From the NCBI GenBank assembly GCA_030429735.1, contig JAUIET010000013.1, positions 86,811 to 150,810 on the forward strand: DNA of 64,000 bases, read 5' to 3'. The notes under the pieces are model-generated. The model had not been told where the DNA came from and ran no database searches. It saw only the letters and a list, made by a program, of their open reading frames with translations. The position numbers were made by a program, and so were the translations under genes. Source of the stretch: Gammaproteobacteria bacterium (GTDB lineage Bacteria; Pseudomonadota; Gammaproteobacteria; Pseudomonadales; JAUIET01). Shown here one piece after another: positions 8,574-17,759 of this stretch (position 1 is its first letter; every line of letters begins with the position of its first letter).

Positions 8574-10505
8574 ATGATTCGGAATAAGTTCGTTCTTGTA
8601 ACGATTGCGTTTGCCACGCTGCTAAGCGCCTGTTCAGGTCTGCAAGACTCGGGAGTGTACAACAAGCCTGACTCGACTGCTGAACCGATCAGTATTGAGC
8701 AACAAATCACAGGTTTATTACAACGGGCAGAGCAGCAAAAGGAACCGGACGCCAGCATATCCACAATGAAGGCTGTTGATCTGCTGTTAGAAAATTCACA
8801 GTTTGTGCGGGCAAAGACCGTGTTTGCGCGGGTCAAGCCGGATGCGTTGACTTTGAGTTCGGCAACCGAGTATCGCATTCTGTCAGCCGCCATTGCCAAG
8901 CAAGACAACGACGCAACAGCCGTACTGAAGACACTGGAGCCCATAACAGGGGCCAACAACCCATTGGCCGTCACCAGCAGTCAACGAGCGGACATCGGTC
9001 TGCTAAAAGCTTGGGCGTATTTGCAACAGCGGCAAACTCTGGAAAGTGCCCGGCAGCGGATCGCCATTGATTCGTTGCTTGAAGACGAACTCGACGTAAC
9101 GGAAAATCGCGAAGCAATCTGGCTTGTGTTGAATTCCCTGAGCGAACAGCAACAACACACCGCGCTTGCTGACCCGGACAGTGATTTGCAGGGCTGGATG
9201 AGCCTGGTCAACCTGTATCAGGCCAATCGGGGCGACGTATTCGAAATGCGTCGCCAACTCGCTCGCTGGCAAACCCAGTGGCGCGACCATCCGGCCGCAA
9301 ATACTTTGCCCACGGAATTGGCCGGAGCGATGGCGCTTGATGAGGACATCCCAAAACGGCTTACCCTGATGCTGCCAACCAGTGGCAAACTCGCCAGCGC
9401 CGGGGCCGCCGTTAGAGACGGTTTTCTCGCGGCATACTATAACAGCCATCAAGCCGGTGGGCTTATGCAACTGAGCCTGATCGACACCAATGCCTACCAA
9501 AGCTTTAGCGAAGCCTACGCAGCAGCGCTGCAGCAACAACCAGACATGATCGTAGGCCCTTTGCGAAAACCGGAGATCGCCGCCTTACAACACCTCGTCA
9601 CCGCGGATGGCCCACGAATACTTGCTCTTAATTACGCGGAACAACGCAATACCAAACAACCCAACGCAGAAGAAAATGACATGCAAACGCAGGCGCAAGC
9701 TACGGCTAACTTTTTTCAGTTTGGCCTGGCCGCTGGCGATGAGGCAAACCAGATAGCCAGCATGCTTCTAAGCGAGCGCCCAAAACGTGCATTGCTCATT
9801 CGACCGACCGGTGCCTGGGGCGAGCGCGTGGCTAACGCGTTTAAAGAACCGTGGCTGGAAAATGGCTCGATTGTGCTCGACGAAGTCAGCTATAGCAAGG
9901 GCGACAATCTGTCAAAGCTACTCAAGCAGGCTTTGCTGGTTGACCAAAGCGAGCTCAGAAAAAACAAAGCGCAGGCGCTGCTTGAAGAAAAACTGGAGTT
10001 CATACCGCGCCGGCGCAAAGACATCGATTTGTTCTTTATGATTGCCCAGCCGGAGCAGGCTCGCTCCCTTAAGCCGATACTCGCATTTCACTACGCAGGT
10101 GACGTGCCAGTGTATTCAACGTCGCAGGTGTTTGCCGGTTTGGTTCGAAGACACCGCGACCGCGACCTGAACGGCATAATATTTACGGAAACCCCCTGGT
10201 TACTTGGCCATCACAGCGATTTGCGACAACGCATCAATGAACTGCTGCCTACCAAAAGCTCATACGCTCGAATGCAGGCTTTTGGCGTTGATGCTTTCGA
10301 TCTGGCGATTCGGCTTGGCTTTCTGTCCCGCACTCCTAACAGCGCTTATTCCGGCGCAACAGGTCGACTGTCGCTGGGCGAAGATATGCGAATTCGCAGG
10401 GAAATGGATATAGCGCAGTTCGTGGCCGGCAAACCAAGACGAATAGAATACCTACCCAATGAAAGCGGCGGCTTGAGCGAGGCCCGAGGTGACACAGGGC
10501 TGTAA
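8574..10505 (+). CDS. lpoA: PBP1A activator lipoprotein LpoA
   Basis: Outer-membrane lipoprotein that reaches through the periplasm to stimulate the peptidoglycan synthase PBP1A. The signal peptide ends in a lipobox, LLSAC, with the lipidated Cys at residue 20. A TPR-like N-terminal half (about 40–240) is followed by a LppC-type domain resembling periplasmic binding proteins (LTLMLPTSGKLASAGAAVRDG from about 260). The length of 643 is normal. It heads the plus-strand set lpoA–yraN–diaA–dolP, and its 3' end overlaps yraN by 17 bases. Confidence 0.95.
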   Translation: MIRNKFVLVTIAFATLLSACSGLQDSGVYNKPDSTAEPISIEQQITGLLQRAEQQKEPDASISTMKAVDLLLENSQFVRAKTVFARVKPDALTLSSATEYRILSAAIAKQDNDATAVLKTLEPITGANNPLAVTSSQRADIGLLKAWAYLQQRQTLESARQRIAIDSLLEDELDVTENREAIWLVLNSLSEQQQHTALADPDSDLQGWMSLVNLYQANRGDVFEMRRQLARWQTQWRDHPAANTLPTELAGAMALDEDIPKRLTLMLPTSGKLASAGAAVRDGFLAAYYNSHQAGGLMQLSLIDTNAYQSFSEAYAAALQQQPDMIVGPLRKPEIAALQHLVTADGPRILALNYAEQRNTKQPNAEENDMQTQAQATANFFQFGLAAGDEANQIASMLLSERPKRALLIRPTGAWGERVANAFKEPWLENGSIVLDEVSYSKGDNLSKLLKQALLVDQSELRKNKAQALLEEKLEFIPRRRKDIDLFFMIAQPEQARSLKPILAFHYAGDVPVYSTSQVFAGLVRRHRDRDLNGIIFTETPWLLGHHSDLRQRINELLPTKSSYARMQAFGVDAFDLAIRLGFLSRTPNSAYSGATGRLSLGEDMRIRREMDIAQFVAGKPRRIEYLPNESGGLSEARGDTGL

Positions 10506-10860
10506 CACTCGCGTAAGCGGCGACAACGCCGAGCAGGCGGCACTGGACTATCTTCAGAGCCATGGTCTGCAACGCGTCGAGCAAAACTTTCGTTGCAAGC
10601 TCGGTGAGCTCGATCTGATTATGCAAGATAAACAATGCATGGTGTTCGTTGAGGTCAGATATCGTACCAGCGATCGCTATGGAACCTCGCTGGCCACAGT
10701 TACCCCAGCCAAGCAGAACAAGCTGCGTAAAACAGCCCTTTTCTATTTAAAAGCCCGCAAGCTCACCGAGGCCGCAATTCGTTTCGATGTGGTAGGCATG
10801 AAACCTGGCGAGCGGAGCGCGTCCACCTACCAATTTCGCTGGATAAAAAATGCGTTTTAA
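10489..10860 (+). CDS. yraN: UPF0102 / YraN-family nuclease-like protein
   Basis: Small protein of the UPF0102 family with a restriction-endonuclease-like fold; its cellular role is not established. The 123 residues include GDNAEQAALDYL, the acidic GELDLIMQD and FVEVRYR (the E-x-K/R-like strand), and a C-terminal RFDVVGM. These correspond to the family's putative nuclease residues. Overlaps the lpoA end. The neighbourhood lpoA–yraN–diaA–dolP is conserved in many gammaproteobacteria. Confidence 0.88.
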   Translation: MTQGCNTRVSGDNAEQAALDYLQSHGLQRVEQNFRCKLGELDLIMQDKQCMVFVEVRYRTSDRYGTSLATVTPAKQNKLRKTALFYLKARKLTEAAIRFDVVGMKPGERSASTYQFRWIKNAF

Positions 10861-10907
10861 ATCTCCCCGTCCGACGATATCAGCCAATGGGCATTCAGGG
10901 CCAGACA

Positions 10908-11510
10908 ATGACCGATATTAATCGATTGAGAGCCACGCTGGCGGCGAATGCAGAAATGACTCTGGGTAATCTAGACTCAGTCTTGCTGGAAGTTGAGCTT
11001 GCCGCTCAAGCCATCACCCAAAGCTTTCTGAGCGATGGCAAGCTCATCTGCTGCGGCTCTTCCGCCACAGCGTCAATCAGCGAATATTGCGCAGCTATTT
11101 TTGCGCACAGGTTGCAGCGCGAACGGCCCGGCCTACCAACAATGGCATTGTCTGGCGCCAGTATTGTCGGCCAGTCGGTGGCTCACAGCGTATCCCAGCA
11201 TGAGGTTCATGCGCGCCAGATCCGCTCTTTGGGAAACAAAAATGATTGCTTGCTTATCTATGGCCCCGGCGGAGACAGCCCTGCCAGTGTAAGAGCCGTC
11301 AGCGCGGGTCATGATAGGGAAATTCAGGTAATTGCAATCACAGGCAACAATGACACCGATTTGTCAGCACTGCTAACGCCTGATGACATCGAGATTAAGG
11401 TCCAAACTAACAGTCTGGCTCGCCTTGCCGAAGCAGAGCTTCTGCTCACGCATTGCCTGTGCGAGTCCGTCGAATATCATCTGTTCGCGCTTGAGCAGGA
11501 GCCCACATGA
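10908..11510 (+). CDS. diaA: SIS-domain protein DiaA / phosphoheptose-isomerase-like
   Basis: About 200 residues with one SIS (sugar isomerase) domain: LICCGSSATASISEYCAAIF, then DCLLIYGPGGDSPASVRAV and VIAITGNND. In this position (after yraN, before dolP) the family member is DiaA in E. coli, which binds DnaA, or is named GmhA in Pseudomonas. Sequence alone does not settle which role it has. I chose the ATG at 10908 (MTDINRL) over one 21 bases upstream because an AGGG lies before it. Its end overlaps the next gene by four bases. Confidence 0.85.
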   Translation: MTDINRLRATLAANAEMTLGNLDSVLLEVELAAQAITQSFLSDGKLICCGSSATASISEYCAAIFAHRLQRERPGLPTMALSGASIVGQSVAHSVSQHEVHARQIRSLGNKNDCLLIYGPGGDSPASVRAVSAGHDREIQVIAITGNNDTDLSALLTPDDIEIKVQTNSLARLAEAELLLTHCLCESVEYHLFALEQEPT

Positions 11511-12118
11511 GCACTTTTTTTCAAACGGTTTTCAACCGTAAACGAAATGCATTTTCCCAAACAATAACGGCTTTAACCGTCATTTGCGTATTGAGTGCAT
11601 GCAGCTCGCTCATTTCTGCAACACGCTCCGGGCCCATTCAGGAAGACTACGGCAAACGCAGTTTTGGCAGTTTTATCGACGACGGTTTGATTGAAACAAA
11701 AGCCAGGGTGAATCTAAAAAAGGCCCACGAGCAACTTAAGCAAGCCCACCTTGGGGTTACCAGTTATAACGGTGTGGTGTTGCTGGCAGGACAGGTACCC
11801 AGCATTGAAATGCGTGATTTGGCTGGCTCCGTGGTTGGCAAAGTACGCAATGTGAAACGCGTTCACAACGAGCTGGCCGTTGCCGGACCAATCTCACTGC
11901 CGGCACGCTCCAACGACTCCTGGCTTACTACCAAAGTCAAAAGCAAGTTACTGGCGTCGCGCGCCGTGAAAGGCCGAAGAATAAAAGTAGTGACAGAAAA
12001 CGGGGTGGTTCACCTGATGGGTCTGGTCACCCGTGCGGAGGCCGACGAGGTGGTTAACGTCGTCAAAGGAACCTTCGGTGTACAAAAAATAGTTCGGATT
12101 TTCGAATACATCGACTGA
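11507..12118 (+). CDS. dolP: BON-domain outer-membrane lipoprotein DolP (YraP)
   Basis: DolP is an outer-membrane lipoprotein that supports BAM function and envelope integrity in E. coli. The 203 residues begin with a signal peptide ending LSAC (Cys 32). Two BON domains follow (about 62–125 and 140–200), each with the typical V-x-L-x-G-x-V segment (GVVLLAGQV, GVVHLMGLV). The signal region is longer than usual because of a charged 14-residue lead. Convergent with sspB. Confidence 0.92.
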   Translation: MSTFFQTVFNRKRNAFSQTITALTVICVLSACSSLISATRSGPIQEDYGKRSFGSFIDDGLIETKARVNLKKAHEQLKQAHLGVTSYNGVVLLAGQVPSIEMRDLAGSVVGKVRNVKRVHNELAVAGPISLPARSNDSWLTTKVKSKLLASRAVKGRRIKVVTENGVVHLMGLVTRAEADEVVNVVKGTFGVQKIVRIFEYID

Positions 12119-12153
12119 TATCAGCCGATGTCCATAAACCCGCTAAGATCAGC

Positions 12154-12552
12154 TTATTTAACCAAACGCAAGTGAGATCTGCGCTGCACGACTTTATCGT
12201 CCAGCCTCTCGCGCTTAGGTGGTGGCTCACTGGCCGGTTGCTCGTGGTCGAACAACATGCCTTGCCCGTTCTCGCGTGCGTAAATGCCCAAGGCTGCAGA
12301 GATTGGCACCATTACATCGGTTGCCACGCCTGAGAACCGCGCGTTGAAGCACATGCGCTCATTATTGATATCAAGATCAACAACGGCAGTCGGCGCAATA
12401 TTGAGTACTATTTGACCGTCCTTAACGTACTGCTGAGGCACGTCCACGTCCTGAAAGTTGGCGTCTACCAACACATACGGCGTGCATTTATTGTCTAAAA
12501 TCCACTCGTATAAGGCTCTGATCAGGTAGGGACGGCTGGATGTCATTGCCAT
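12154..12552 (-). CDS. sspB: ClpXP protease specificity factor SspB
   Basis: SspB tethers SsrA-tagged and other substrates to ClpX for degradation. The 132 residues start with RPYLIRALYEWILDNKCTPYVLVD, an intact substrate-binding domain. A variable linker follows and the protein ends RSHLRLVK, matching the XB motif (short basic-hydrophobic tail) that docks on ClpX. It lies 43 bases after sspA on the same strand, forming the usual sspAB pair. Confidence 0.96.
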   Translation of the reverse strand: MAMTSSRPYLIRALYEWILDNKCTPYVLVDANFQDVDVPQQYVKDGQIVLNIAPTAVVDLDINNERMCFNARFSGVATDVMVPISAALGIYARENGQGMLFDHEQPASEPPPKRERLDDKVVQRRSHLRLVK

Positions 12553-12595
12553 TAATGGCTCCCGCTTCTAATTCTGTACAACATGTCCCATTGTA

Positions 12596-13228
12596 TCAGC
12601 TTGCGTCGCGCATTTCCCTCTCACGCTCTGAAAGGCTGGCCTGAAATGACTCACGCTCAAACAGGCTTTTCATGTACTGTTTAAGCGGTTTTGTCTGGCG
12701 AGTTTCAGGAATACTGATTTTTAGCCTGTTTAAACGCCATAAAATGGGCGCCATGCAACAATCGATCAGAGTAAATTCGTCACTCATGAAGAAAGGCTTC
12801 TCTCCAAAAATCGGACCAATGGCAATCAAACCTTCACGTAATTCCTTTCTGGCGTCGTCTGCACCCGGACCATTTGACTCGATTTCATCAACCAGACGAC
12901 TCCAGTCGCGCTCGATTCGATAGATCAATTGCCGACTTTCACCACGCGCAACCGGGTAAACCGGCAGCAAGGGGGGATGCGGAAAACGTTCGTCCAGGTA
13001 TTCCATCATCACATTCGGTTCATACAACACCAGTTCACGGTCGACCAATGTCGGCAGGGTGTTGTAGGGGTTTAACGCAGCTATGTCTTCAGGAAGCTCA
13101 CTGTTGGTCAGGTCGATAACATCCACCGTTACACCCTTTTCGGCCAGCACAATGCGGACTCGATGGCTGTAGTGGCTCACGGCATCCGAGAAGAAGGTCA
13201 TTGACGACCGCTTCGCGAGGATACCCAT
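12596..13228 (-). CDS. sspA: Stringent starvation protein A
   Basis: SspA is an RNA-polymerase-associated protein with a glutathione-S-transferase fold that alters transcription under stress. The core shows FFSDAVSHYSHRVRIVLAEKG, then NPYNTLPTLVDRELVLYE and IMEYLDERFPHPPLLP-like sequence. The start at 13228 (MGILAKRSS) is preceded by GAGGTGA, a clear ribosome site; an upstream ATG at 13261 lacks one. Downstream of the cytochrome bc1 genes, as in Pseudomonas. Confidence 0.95.
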   Translation of the reverse strand: MGILAKRSSMTFFSDAVSHYSHRVRIVLAEKGVTVDVIDLTNSELPEDIAALNPYNTLPTLVDRELVLYEPNVMMEYLDERFPHPPLLPVYPVARGESRQLIYRIERDWSRLVDEIESNGPGADDARKELREGLIAIGPIFGEKPFFMSDEFTLIDCCMAPILWRLNRLKISIPETRQTKPLKQYMKSLFERESFQASLSEREREMRDAS

Positions 13229-13284
13229 GCTCACCTCATGTTCGCCTTTATCGCTTATCATCTTTGAGGGATCTCTCTCGCTTG

Positions 13285-15528
13285 TCAGTGTACGTCACGC
13301 CAGTATTCTCGGTTCAGCAGCCATGCAAACACCAAAAATACGGCAAGAAACAGCATTACATAAGTACCTATGCGTTGGCGCTCCAGAACAATAGGCTCGG
13401 CAACATAGGCCATAAAACCCACCAGATCTTCCATAGCCGCATCAAATTCCTCTGCATTCAGCTCACCTGGTTTTACGATATTCAATTGACCACAATCACC
13501 TGCCAACAGGTTTTCTCCTGTCAGAATATCTCTTTTAACACCACCATTGGCTGCCATCACCGGGCCTGGGCCACAGTGAGTTTCGCCCTGCAACTCCAAC
13601 ATCACATGTGGCATTCCAACGTCTTTAAAAACACGATTGTTCACCCCGTAAGGGCGCTTTGGATCCGTGTAAAAATTTCGCAGATAGGTATACAACCACT
13701 CTGGCGACTTTGCACGCGACATCAGGGTCAGGTCGGGTGGTGCAGCACCAAACCATTTTTTTGCAGCCGCTGTGGGCATGCTATTTTCCATCAGTGAGCC
13801 GATCTTGCTGCCATCGAAAATCAGGTTGTTGATCATGATATCGTCGGGAATTCCAAGATCATTTGCCACACGCTCATAACGACTGTATTGCAGAGAGTGG
13901 CAGCCCATGCAGTAATTCATGTACAGCTTTGCGCCATTTTGCAAAGACGCCTTGTCGTTGAAATCTATGTCCAGCTCATCGCAAGGAATGCTCCCACAAT
14001 CGAAAGCAGACTCTGCGCCCACCGCCTTCAGCGGGATCCAGGACAACACAGCTATCAGCAGAAACGCACCCATTGCGCGCCAGAAGCCCATACCTCCATC
14101 CATGGTGATGCGATCGGGTTCAGGCTTCACATAATCTTTGGCGACCAATCTGGGCATCATCAGGAAGAATACACCGAGTATTGCTGCATATATTGCTGCG
14201 AACAGCATATGCCCGGGGTCAGCCCATATCGAATTCCAGTAACTGACCACGTAACCAAGCATGAACAGACCGAATGCTCCGCAGACCAGCATGCGCAAGA
14301 ACGGCCGCGTTGGATTCGGATTGGTGTAGATAGGCATCAGCAGGAAGAACGCAAAATACACAAGAGTATTGACCTGCGCCATGAACGTTCTGGATTCAGA
14401 CGGTGCTTTCACGCCGAGAACACCAAGAATAATAAATGATGCTGCAAACAGCACGATCATCAACTTGGGAATAGCACCTTTGTACCTCACTGATTTAACC
14501 GGCGACCGGTCCAGCCAGGGCAAGACAAACATGATAGCGATAGCGCCAGCCATAACTATCGCGCCCAGGAACTTGGCATTAAACACCGTGCTTAGGTCAA
14601 CTGTTACGGCACGCAACATCGAATAAAACGGCGTGTAGTACCACACCGGTGCAATATGCTCAGGTGTTTTCAGTGGGTCCGCTTCCACAAAATTTGCATG
14701 CTCAATAAAGTAGCCGCCCATTTCCGGGAAGAAGAAGATGACCGCGCAGAAAACAAACAGGAATATAACTATTGCTTGAAGATCATGCACAGGCAAGTAA
14801 TGCGGGAAGAATGGCACACTGTCTAATGGCACGCCGTTTTCATCTTTGTGCTTCTTAATCTCAACGCCGTCCGGATTATTGGAACCCACTTCATGCAGGG
14901 CAAGAATGTGCACGACCACCAGCAGTAGCAAGATAATCGGCAGCGCCACAACATGCAGGGCAAAGAAGCGATTCAGCGTGATGCCAGAGATCAGATAGTC
15001 ACCCCGAATCCACTCAACGAGCCCCTCACCGATGACAGGAATAGCACCAAACAGGGAGATGATCACCTGCGCGCCCCAATAAGACATGTTGCCCCAAGGC
15101 AGCACGTATCCCAGGAAGCCTTCGGCCATCAGCGCGAAATAAATCAGCATACCGACGATCCAGATCAATTCACGTGGTTTGCGGTACGAGCCATACAACA
15201 AACCGCGGAACATATGCAGATAGACAACGGCAAAGAATGCAGAGGCACCGGTGGAATGCATATAGCGCAGCAACCAACCGTACTCAACATCACGCATGAT
15301 GTACTCAACAGAGGCGAAAGCGCGCTCAGCGCTCGGCTCGTAACTCATGGTCAACCAAATACCCGTCAGCAGCTGGTTAACCAGCACGACCAGGGAAAGA
15401 ACACCAAAAAAGTACCAGAAATTAAAGTTCTTCGGGGCATAGTACTTGCCCATGTGCGTGTCCCAGGCGCGCACAACCGGCAGCCTGGCATCTACCCAAT
15501 CGACCAAATCAACAAGATATTTCATCAT
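13285..15528 (-). CDS. petBC: Fused cytochrome b–cytochrome c1 of the bc1 complex
   Basis: One uninterrupted 747-residue frame covers two subunits that are separate genes in most relatives. Residues 1–405 are cytochrome b: haem-ligand histidines near 91, 105, 192 and 207, and the Qo-site segment PVWY at 294–297. Residues 406–475 add about 65 residues with two predicted membrane helices (near 411–430 and 441–460). Residues 478–747 are cytochrome c1: a signal-like helix, haem site CMGCH (540–544) and a C-terminal anchor (722–739). The complex oxidises quinol and reduces cytochrome c at the inner membrane. A single-chain precursor is known for FbcH of Bradyrhizobium, which is cleaved after synthesis; cleavage here is inferred. 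The ATG overlaps the petA stop by one base. Confidence 0.93.
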   Translation of the reverse strand: MMKYLVDLVDWVDARLPVVRAWDTHMGKYYAPKNFNFWYFFGVLSLVVLVNQLLTGIWLTMSYEPSAERAFASVEYIMRDVEYGWLLRYMHSTGASAFFAVVYLHMFRGLLYGSYRKPRELIWIVGMLIYFALMAEGFLGYVLPWGNMSYWGAQVIISLFGAIPVIGEGLVEWIRGDYLISGITLNRFFALHVVALPIILLLLVVVHILALHEVGSNNPDGVEIKKHKDENGVPLDSVPFFPHYLPVHDLQAIVIFLFVFCAVIFFFPEMGGYFIEHANFVEADPLKTPEHIAPVWYYTPFYSMLRAVTVDLSTVFNAKFLGAIVMAGAIAIMFVLPWLDRSPVKSVRYKGAIPKLMIVLFAASFIILGVLGVKAPSESRTFMAQVNTLVYFAFFLLMPIYTNPNPTRPFLRMLVCGAFGLFMLGYVVSYWNSIWADPGHMLFAAIYAAILGVFFLMMPRLVAKDYVKPEPDRITMDGGMGFWRAMGAFLLIAVLSWIPLKAVGAESAFDCGSIPCDELDIDFNDKASLQNGAKLYMNYCMGCHSLQYSRYERVANDLGIPDDIMINNLIFDGSKIGSLMENSMPTAAAKKWFGAAPPDLTLMSRAKSPEWLYTYLRNFYTDPKRPYGVNNRVFKDVGMPHVMLELQGETHCGPGPVMAANGGVKRDILTGENLLAGDCGQLNIVKPGELNAEEFDAAMEDLVGFMAYVAEPIVLERQRIGTYVMLFLAVFLVFAWLLNREYWRDVH

Positions 15529-16142
15529 TACGCTGTCTCCTGATCTTCGCCGATGACAATGACATTGTCACTGACATAGCGGTAGGGAGGCACTTCCAGG
15601 TTCGTGGTAGCTGGCGCTCCGGAATACACGCGGCCCGCAAGGTCAAATTTCGAGCCGTGGCACGGGCAAAAGAATCCACCAAGCCATTCGGCACCACCCA
15701 AATCAGCCGCGCCAACATCTGCACGTAACTTGGGCGAACAACCGAGGTGGGTACACAAACCGAGCAACACTACGTATTCGTCCTTGATAGCGCGGTTGCT
15801 GGCATCAACATAGGTTGGCTGTTTTGACGCTTCCGATTGCGGGTCTTTCAATTTCTCAACCAATTTTGGCAAGTTGCCCAAGGCCTCTTCGGTGCGGCGC
15901 AACACAAACACCGGCTTGCCTCGCCACTCTGCCGTAACCATGCCGCCTGGCTCTATTTTACCAATATCGACTGTCACCGGTGCGCCAGCCGCTTTCGCTC
16001 GAGCACTGGGGTTCCATGAGCCTATAAAAGGCACGACAACACCGACCGCGCCGGCACCGCCGACCGCCGCCGTCATAACGCCGAGCACACGTCTCCGCTT
16101 TTGGTTAACGCCATCATTATCCACTGGGTAGTCTCCCGCCAA
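15528..16142 (-). CDS. petA: Ubiquinol–cytochrome c reductase Rieske iron-sulfur subunit
   Basis: The Rieske subunit accepts the first electron from quinol in the bc1 complex. The 204 residues start with a charged lead and RRRVLGVMTAAVGGAGAVG, a Tat-type signal anchor. The globular domain carries both cluster-binding boxes, CTHLGC and CPCHGS. First gene of the petA–petBC pair on the minus strand, as in Pseudomonas. Confidence 0.97.
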   Translation of the reverse strand: MAGDYPVDNDGVNQKRRRVLGVMTAAVGGAGAVGVVVPFIGSWNPSARAKAAGAPVTVDIGKIEPGGMVTAEWRGKPVFVLRRTEEALGNLPKLVEKLKDPQSEASKQPTYVDASNRAIKDEYVVLLGLCTHLGCSPKLRADVGAADLGGAEWLGGFFCPCHGSKFDLAGRVYSGAPATTNLEVPPYRYVSDNVIVIGEDQETA

Positions 16143-16173
16143 CTATTGTGTGATTGAATATCACGACCAGACG

Positions 16174-16200
16174 TAAAAAAACGCCCGGATAGGACGTTTT
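16174..16200 (-). terminator. Rho-independent terminator after rpsI
   Basis: On the minus strand AACGTCC and GGGCGTT pair around a short loop and are followed directly by seven T. It lies 60 bases after the rpsI stop and before the petA start, so it likely separates the ribosomal operon from petA–petBC. Confidence 0.75.
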
Positions 16201-16260
16201 CTCACAGGCAGAATTGTGCGCAACTCTGCCGTACAAATACCACACGCTGATACAGCTCGC

Positions 16261-16653
16261 TCAGCGCTTGGAGAATTGTGGTCGCTTTCGTGCTTTCCGT
16301 AGCCCAACTTTTTTCCGCTCTACTTCCCTTGCGTCGCGAGTAACAAACCCAGCGGCGCGAAGAGGCGTTCGTAAATTCTCGTCATATTCTAGCAGAGCGC
16401 GGGTAATTCCGTGGCGAATTGCACCGGCTTGCCCAAAACTACCACCACCGCTAACGCTGATGTTGATATCAAACTTGTCCACCATCTCCGCCACTTCGAG
16501 AGGCTGACGAACAATCATACGCGCCACCTGACGACCGAAGTATGTATCAAGTGGTCGTTTGTTAACCGTTATTGCGCCAGCACCATTCTGCAGATAAACC
16601 CTTGCAGTGGACGTTTTGCGCCGGCCGGTGCCGTAGTACTGTGTATTTGCCAT
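16261..16653 (-). CDS. rpsI: 30S ribosomal protein S9
   Basis: S9 is a small-subunit protein whose C-terminal tail reaches the P-site tRNA. All 130 residues fit the family: [16 protein letters not shown] at the start, [21 protein letters not shown] in the middle, and the conserved end [11 protein letters not shown]. It lies 67 bases downstream of rplM, the usual operon partner. Confidence 0.98.
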   Translation of the reverse strand: MANTQYYGTGRRKTSTARVYLQNGAGAITVNKRPLDTYFGRQVARMIVRQPLEVAEMVDKFDINISVSGGGSFGQAGAIRHGITRALLEYDENLRTPLRAAGFVTRDAREVERKKVGLRKARKRPQFSKR

Positions 16654-16720
16654 AACTAATGTCCGATTCGAAAATCTAAATATCTAAAAATTAGCAGCGC
16701 CTGACTGAGCCTACTCAGAC

Positions 16721-17623
16721 TCAACCCGCTTCCTTACCGCCATCCAGCGCATCCTGATAGGACTGAAGCTCATCCCATTCACCTTTCACACACAATGCCG
16801 CCTGTTTTGCCCAGGTGCCTGGATCGTGCACTGCATAGCGGCTGCCCGCAGCTGCCAGTATATCGCGCAACTTATCAAGATCGGCATCCGCCAGATCAGA
16901 CCAGCCATTAATACCGGCTTCATTCAAAAGGCCTTCAATCTTTGGACCAATCCCTTCGACGATCTTAAGATCATCCGGCTTGTACTTCTTGCCACCAAAC
17001 GCGATCTTGTCCACTTTCTGAGCAGCACCACTTTGCAATCCGGGCGCATCCGGATTGCTTGATTTGTCTGCTTTCTTTTTAGGAGCGGCTTTCTTGGGTG
17101 CTGCACCAGACGCTACCTCGGCTGGCTTCTCAGCCGCAGCGGCAGTCGCCACGAACTTGGCTGGGCTGTAGCTCTTAAGTTCTTCTCGACGCTGGTCGAA
17201 ATCCAGAGCCTCTGGTTGCTGCGCCGAATGCGGGTGCTCAGCACCCGGGTAGACTTTAAGCTTGCGGAACATTTGGCGACCCAGCGGATTCTTGGGCAAC
17301 ATGCCTTTAACCGCGTTCTGCAGTGCTCTCTCAGGCGCTTTCTCAAGCAACTTCTCCAGAGAAATGCTCTTCAGGCCGCCCGGATAGCCAGTATGATGAT
17401 GGTACATTTTGTCCTTCATCTTGCGGCCGGTAACGCTGATGTTGGCCGCGTTTACAACGACGATATAGTCGCCAGTATCAACGTGCGGAGTGTACTCAGC
17501 TTTGTGCTTGCCACGCAGACGGTACGCAATGTCGCTGGCAAGTCGGCCAAGAGTCTTATCGGAAGCATCCACGACATACCAGCCGCGTTGCACTTCCTCG
17601 TTTTTCGCAGAAAAAGTCTTCAT
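16721..17623 (-). CDS. rplM: 50S ribosomal protein L13 with C-terminal helix-hairpin-helix extension
   Basis: L13 is an early-assembly protein of the large subunit. From the ATG at 17623 ([10 protein letters not shown]) the product has 300 residues, about twice the usual 142. Residues 1–142 are an ordinary L13 ([21 protein letters not shown]). Then comes a linker rich in Ala, Lys and Pro (about 150–213). Residues 214–300 form a domain with the helix-hairpin-helix motif [17 protein letters not shown] and a following segment with [11 protein letters not shown] and [11 protein letters not shown]. That type of domain is found as a tail on other proteins, including some L21; its presence on L13 is unusual. 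A frame opens 22 codons earlier but would begin inside the promoter leader. Confidence 0.93.
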   Translation of the reverse strand: MKTFSAKNEEVQRGWYVVDASDKTLGRLASDIAYRLRGKHKAEYTPHVDTGDYIVVVNAANISVTGRKMKDKMYHHHTGYPGGLKSISLEKLLEKAPERALQNAVKGMLPKNPLGRQMFRKLKVYPGAEHPHSAQQPEALDFDQRREELKSYSPAKFVATAAAAEKPAEVASGAAPKKAAPKKKADKSSNPDAPGLQSGAAQKVDKIAFGGKKYKPDDLKIVEGIGPKIEGLLNEAGINGWSDLADADLDKLRDILAAAGSRYAVHDPGTWAKQAALCVKGEWDELQSYQDALDGGKEAG

Positions 17624-17660
17624 TGTGAGAGTAAAAATGACGCCGAATTCGAGAGCGCGC

Positions 17661-17689
17661 ATACTACAGAAAACGCAAAGCCAATTCAA
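17661..17689 (-). promoter_or_regulatory. Sigma-70 promoter of rplM–rpsI
   Basis: On the minus strand TTGAAT (17684–17689) and TAGTAT (17661–17666) are spaced by 17 bases. They are followed by a G+C-rich GCGCGC discriminator, typical of growth-rate-controlled ribosomal promoters. The leader to the rplM ATG is about 30 bases. Confidence 0.7.
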
Positions 17690-17759
17690 GCACTTATGCG
17701 AAGTTCAGCAGGGGTCTAGAGCGGTTGCTGCAAACCTGAGTGTATGGCATTGAGGTTCT

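Noticed and set aside
12119..12153. Possible shared terminator between dolP and sspB (CTGATATCAG palindrome)
   Set aside because: The palindrome is short and there is no T run on either strand, so a terminator is not supported.
13201..13797. A 198-codon plus-strand frame opposite the cytochrome c1 part
   Set aside because: Shadow of the c1 coding sequence; no ribosome site and no recognisable domain.
14953..15543. A 196-codon plus-strand frame opposite the cytochrome b part
   Set aside because: Antisense to a strongly conserved gene; the composition is rich in His, Gln and Arg, as expected from a shadow frame.
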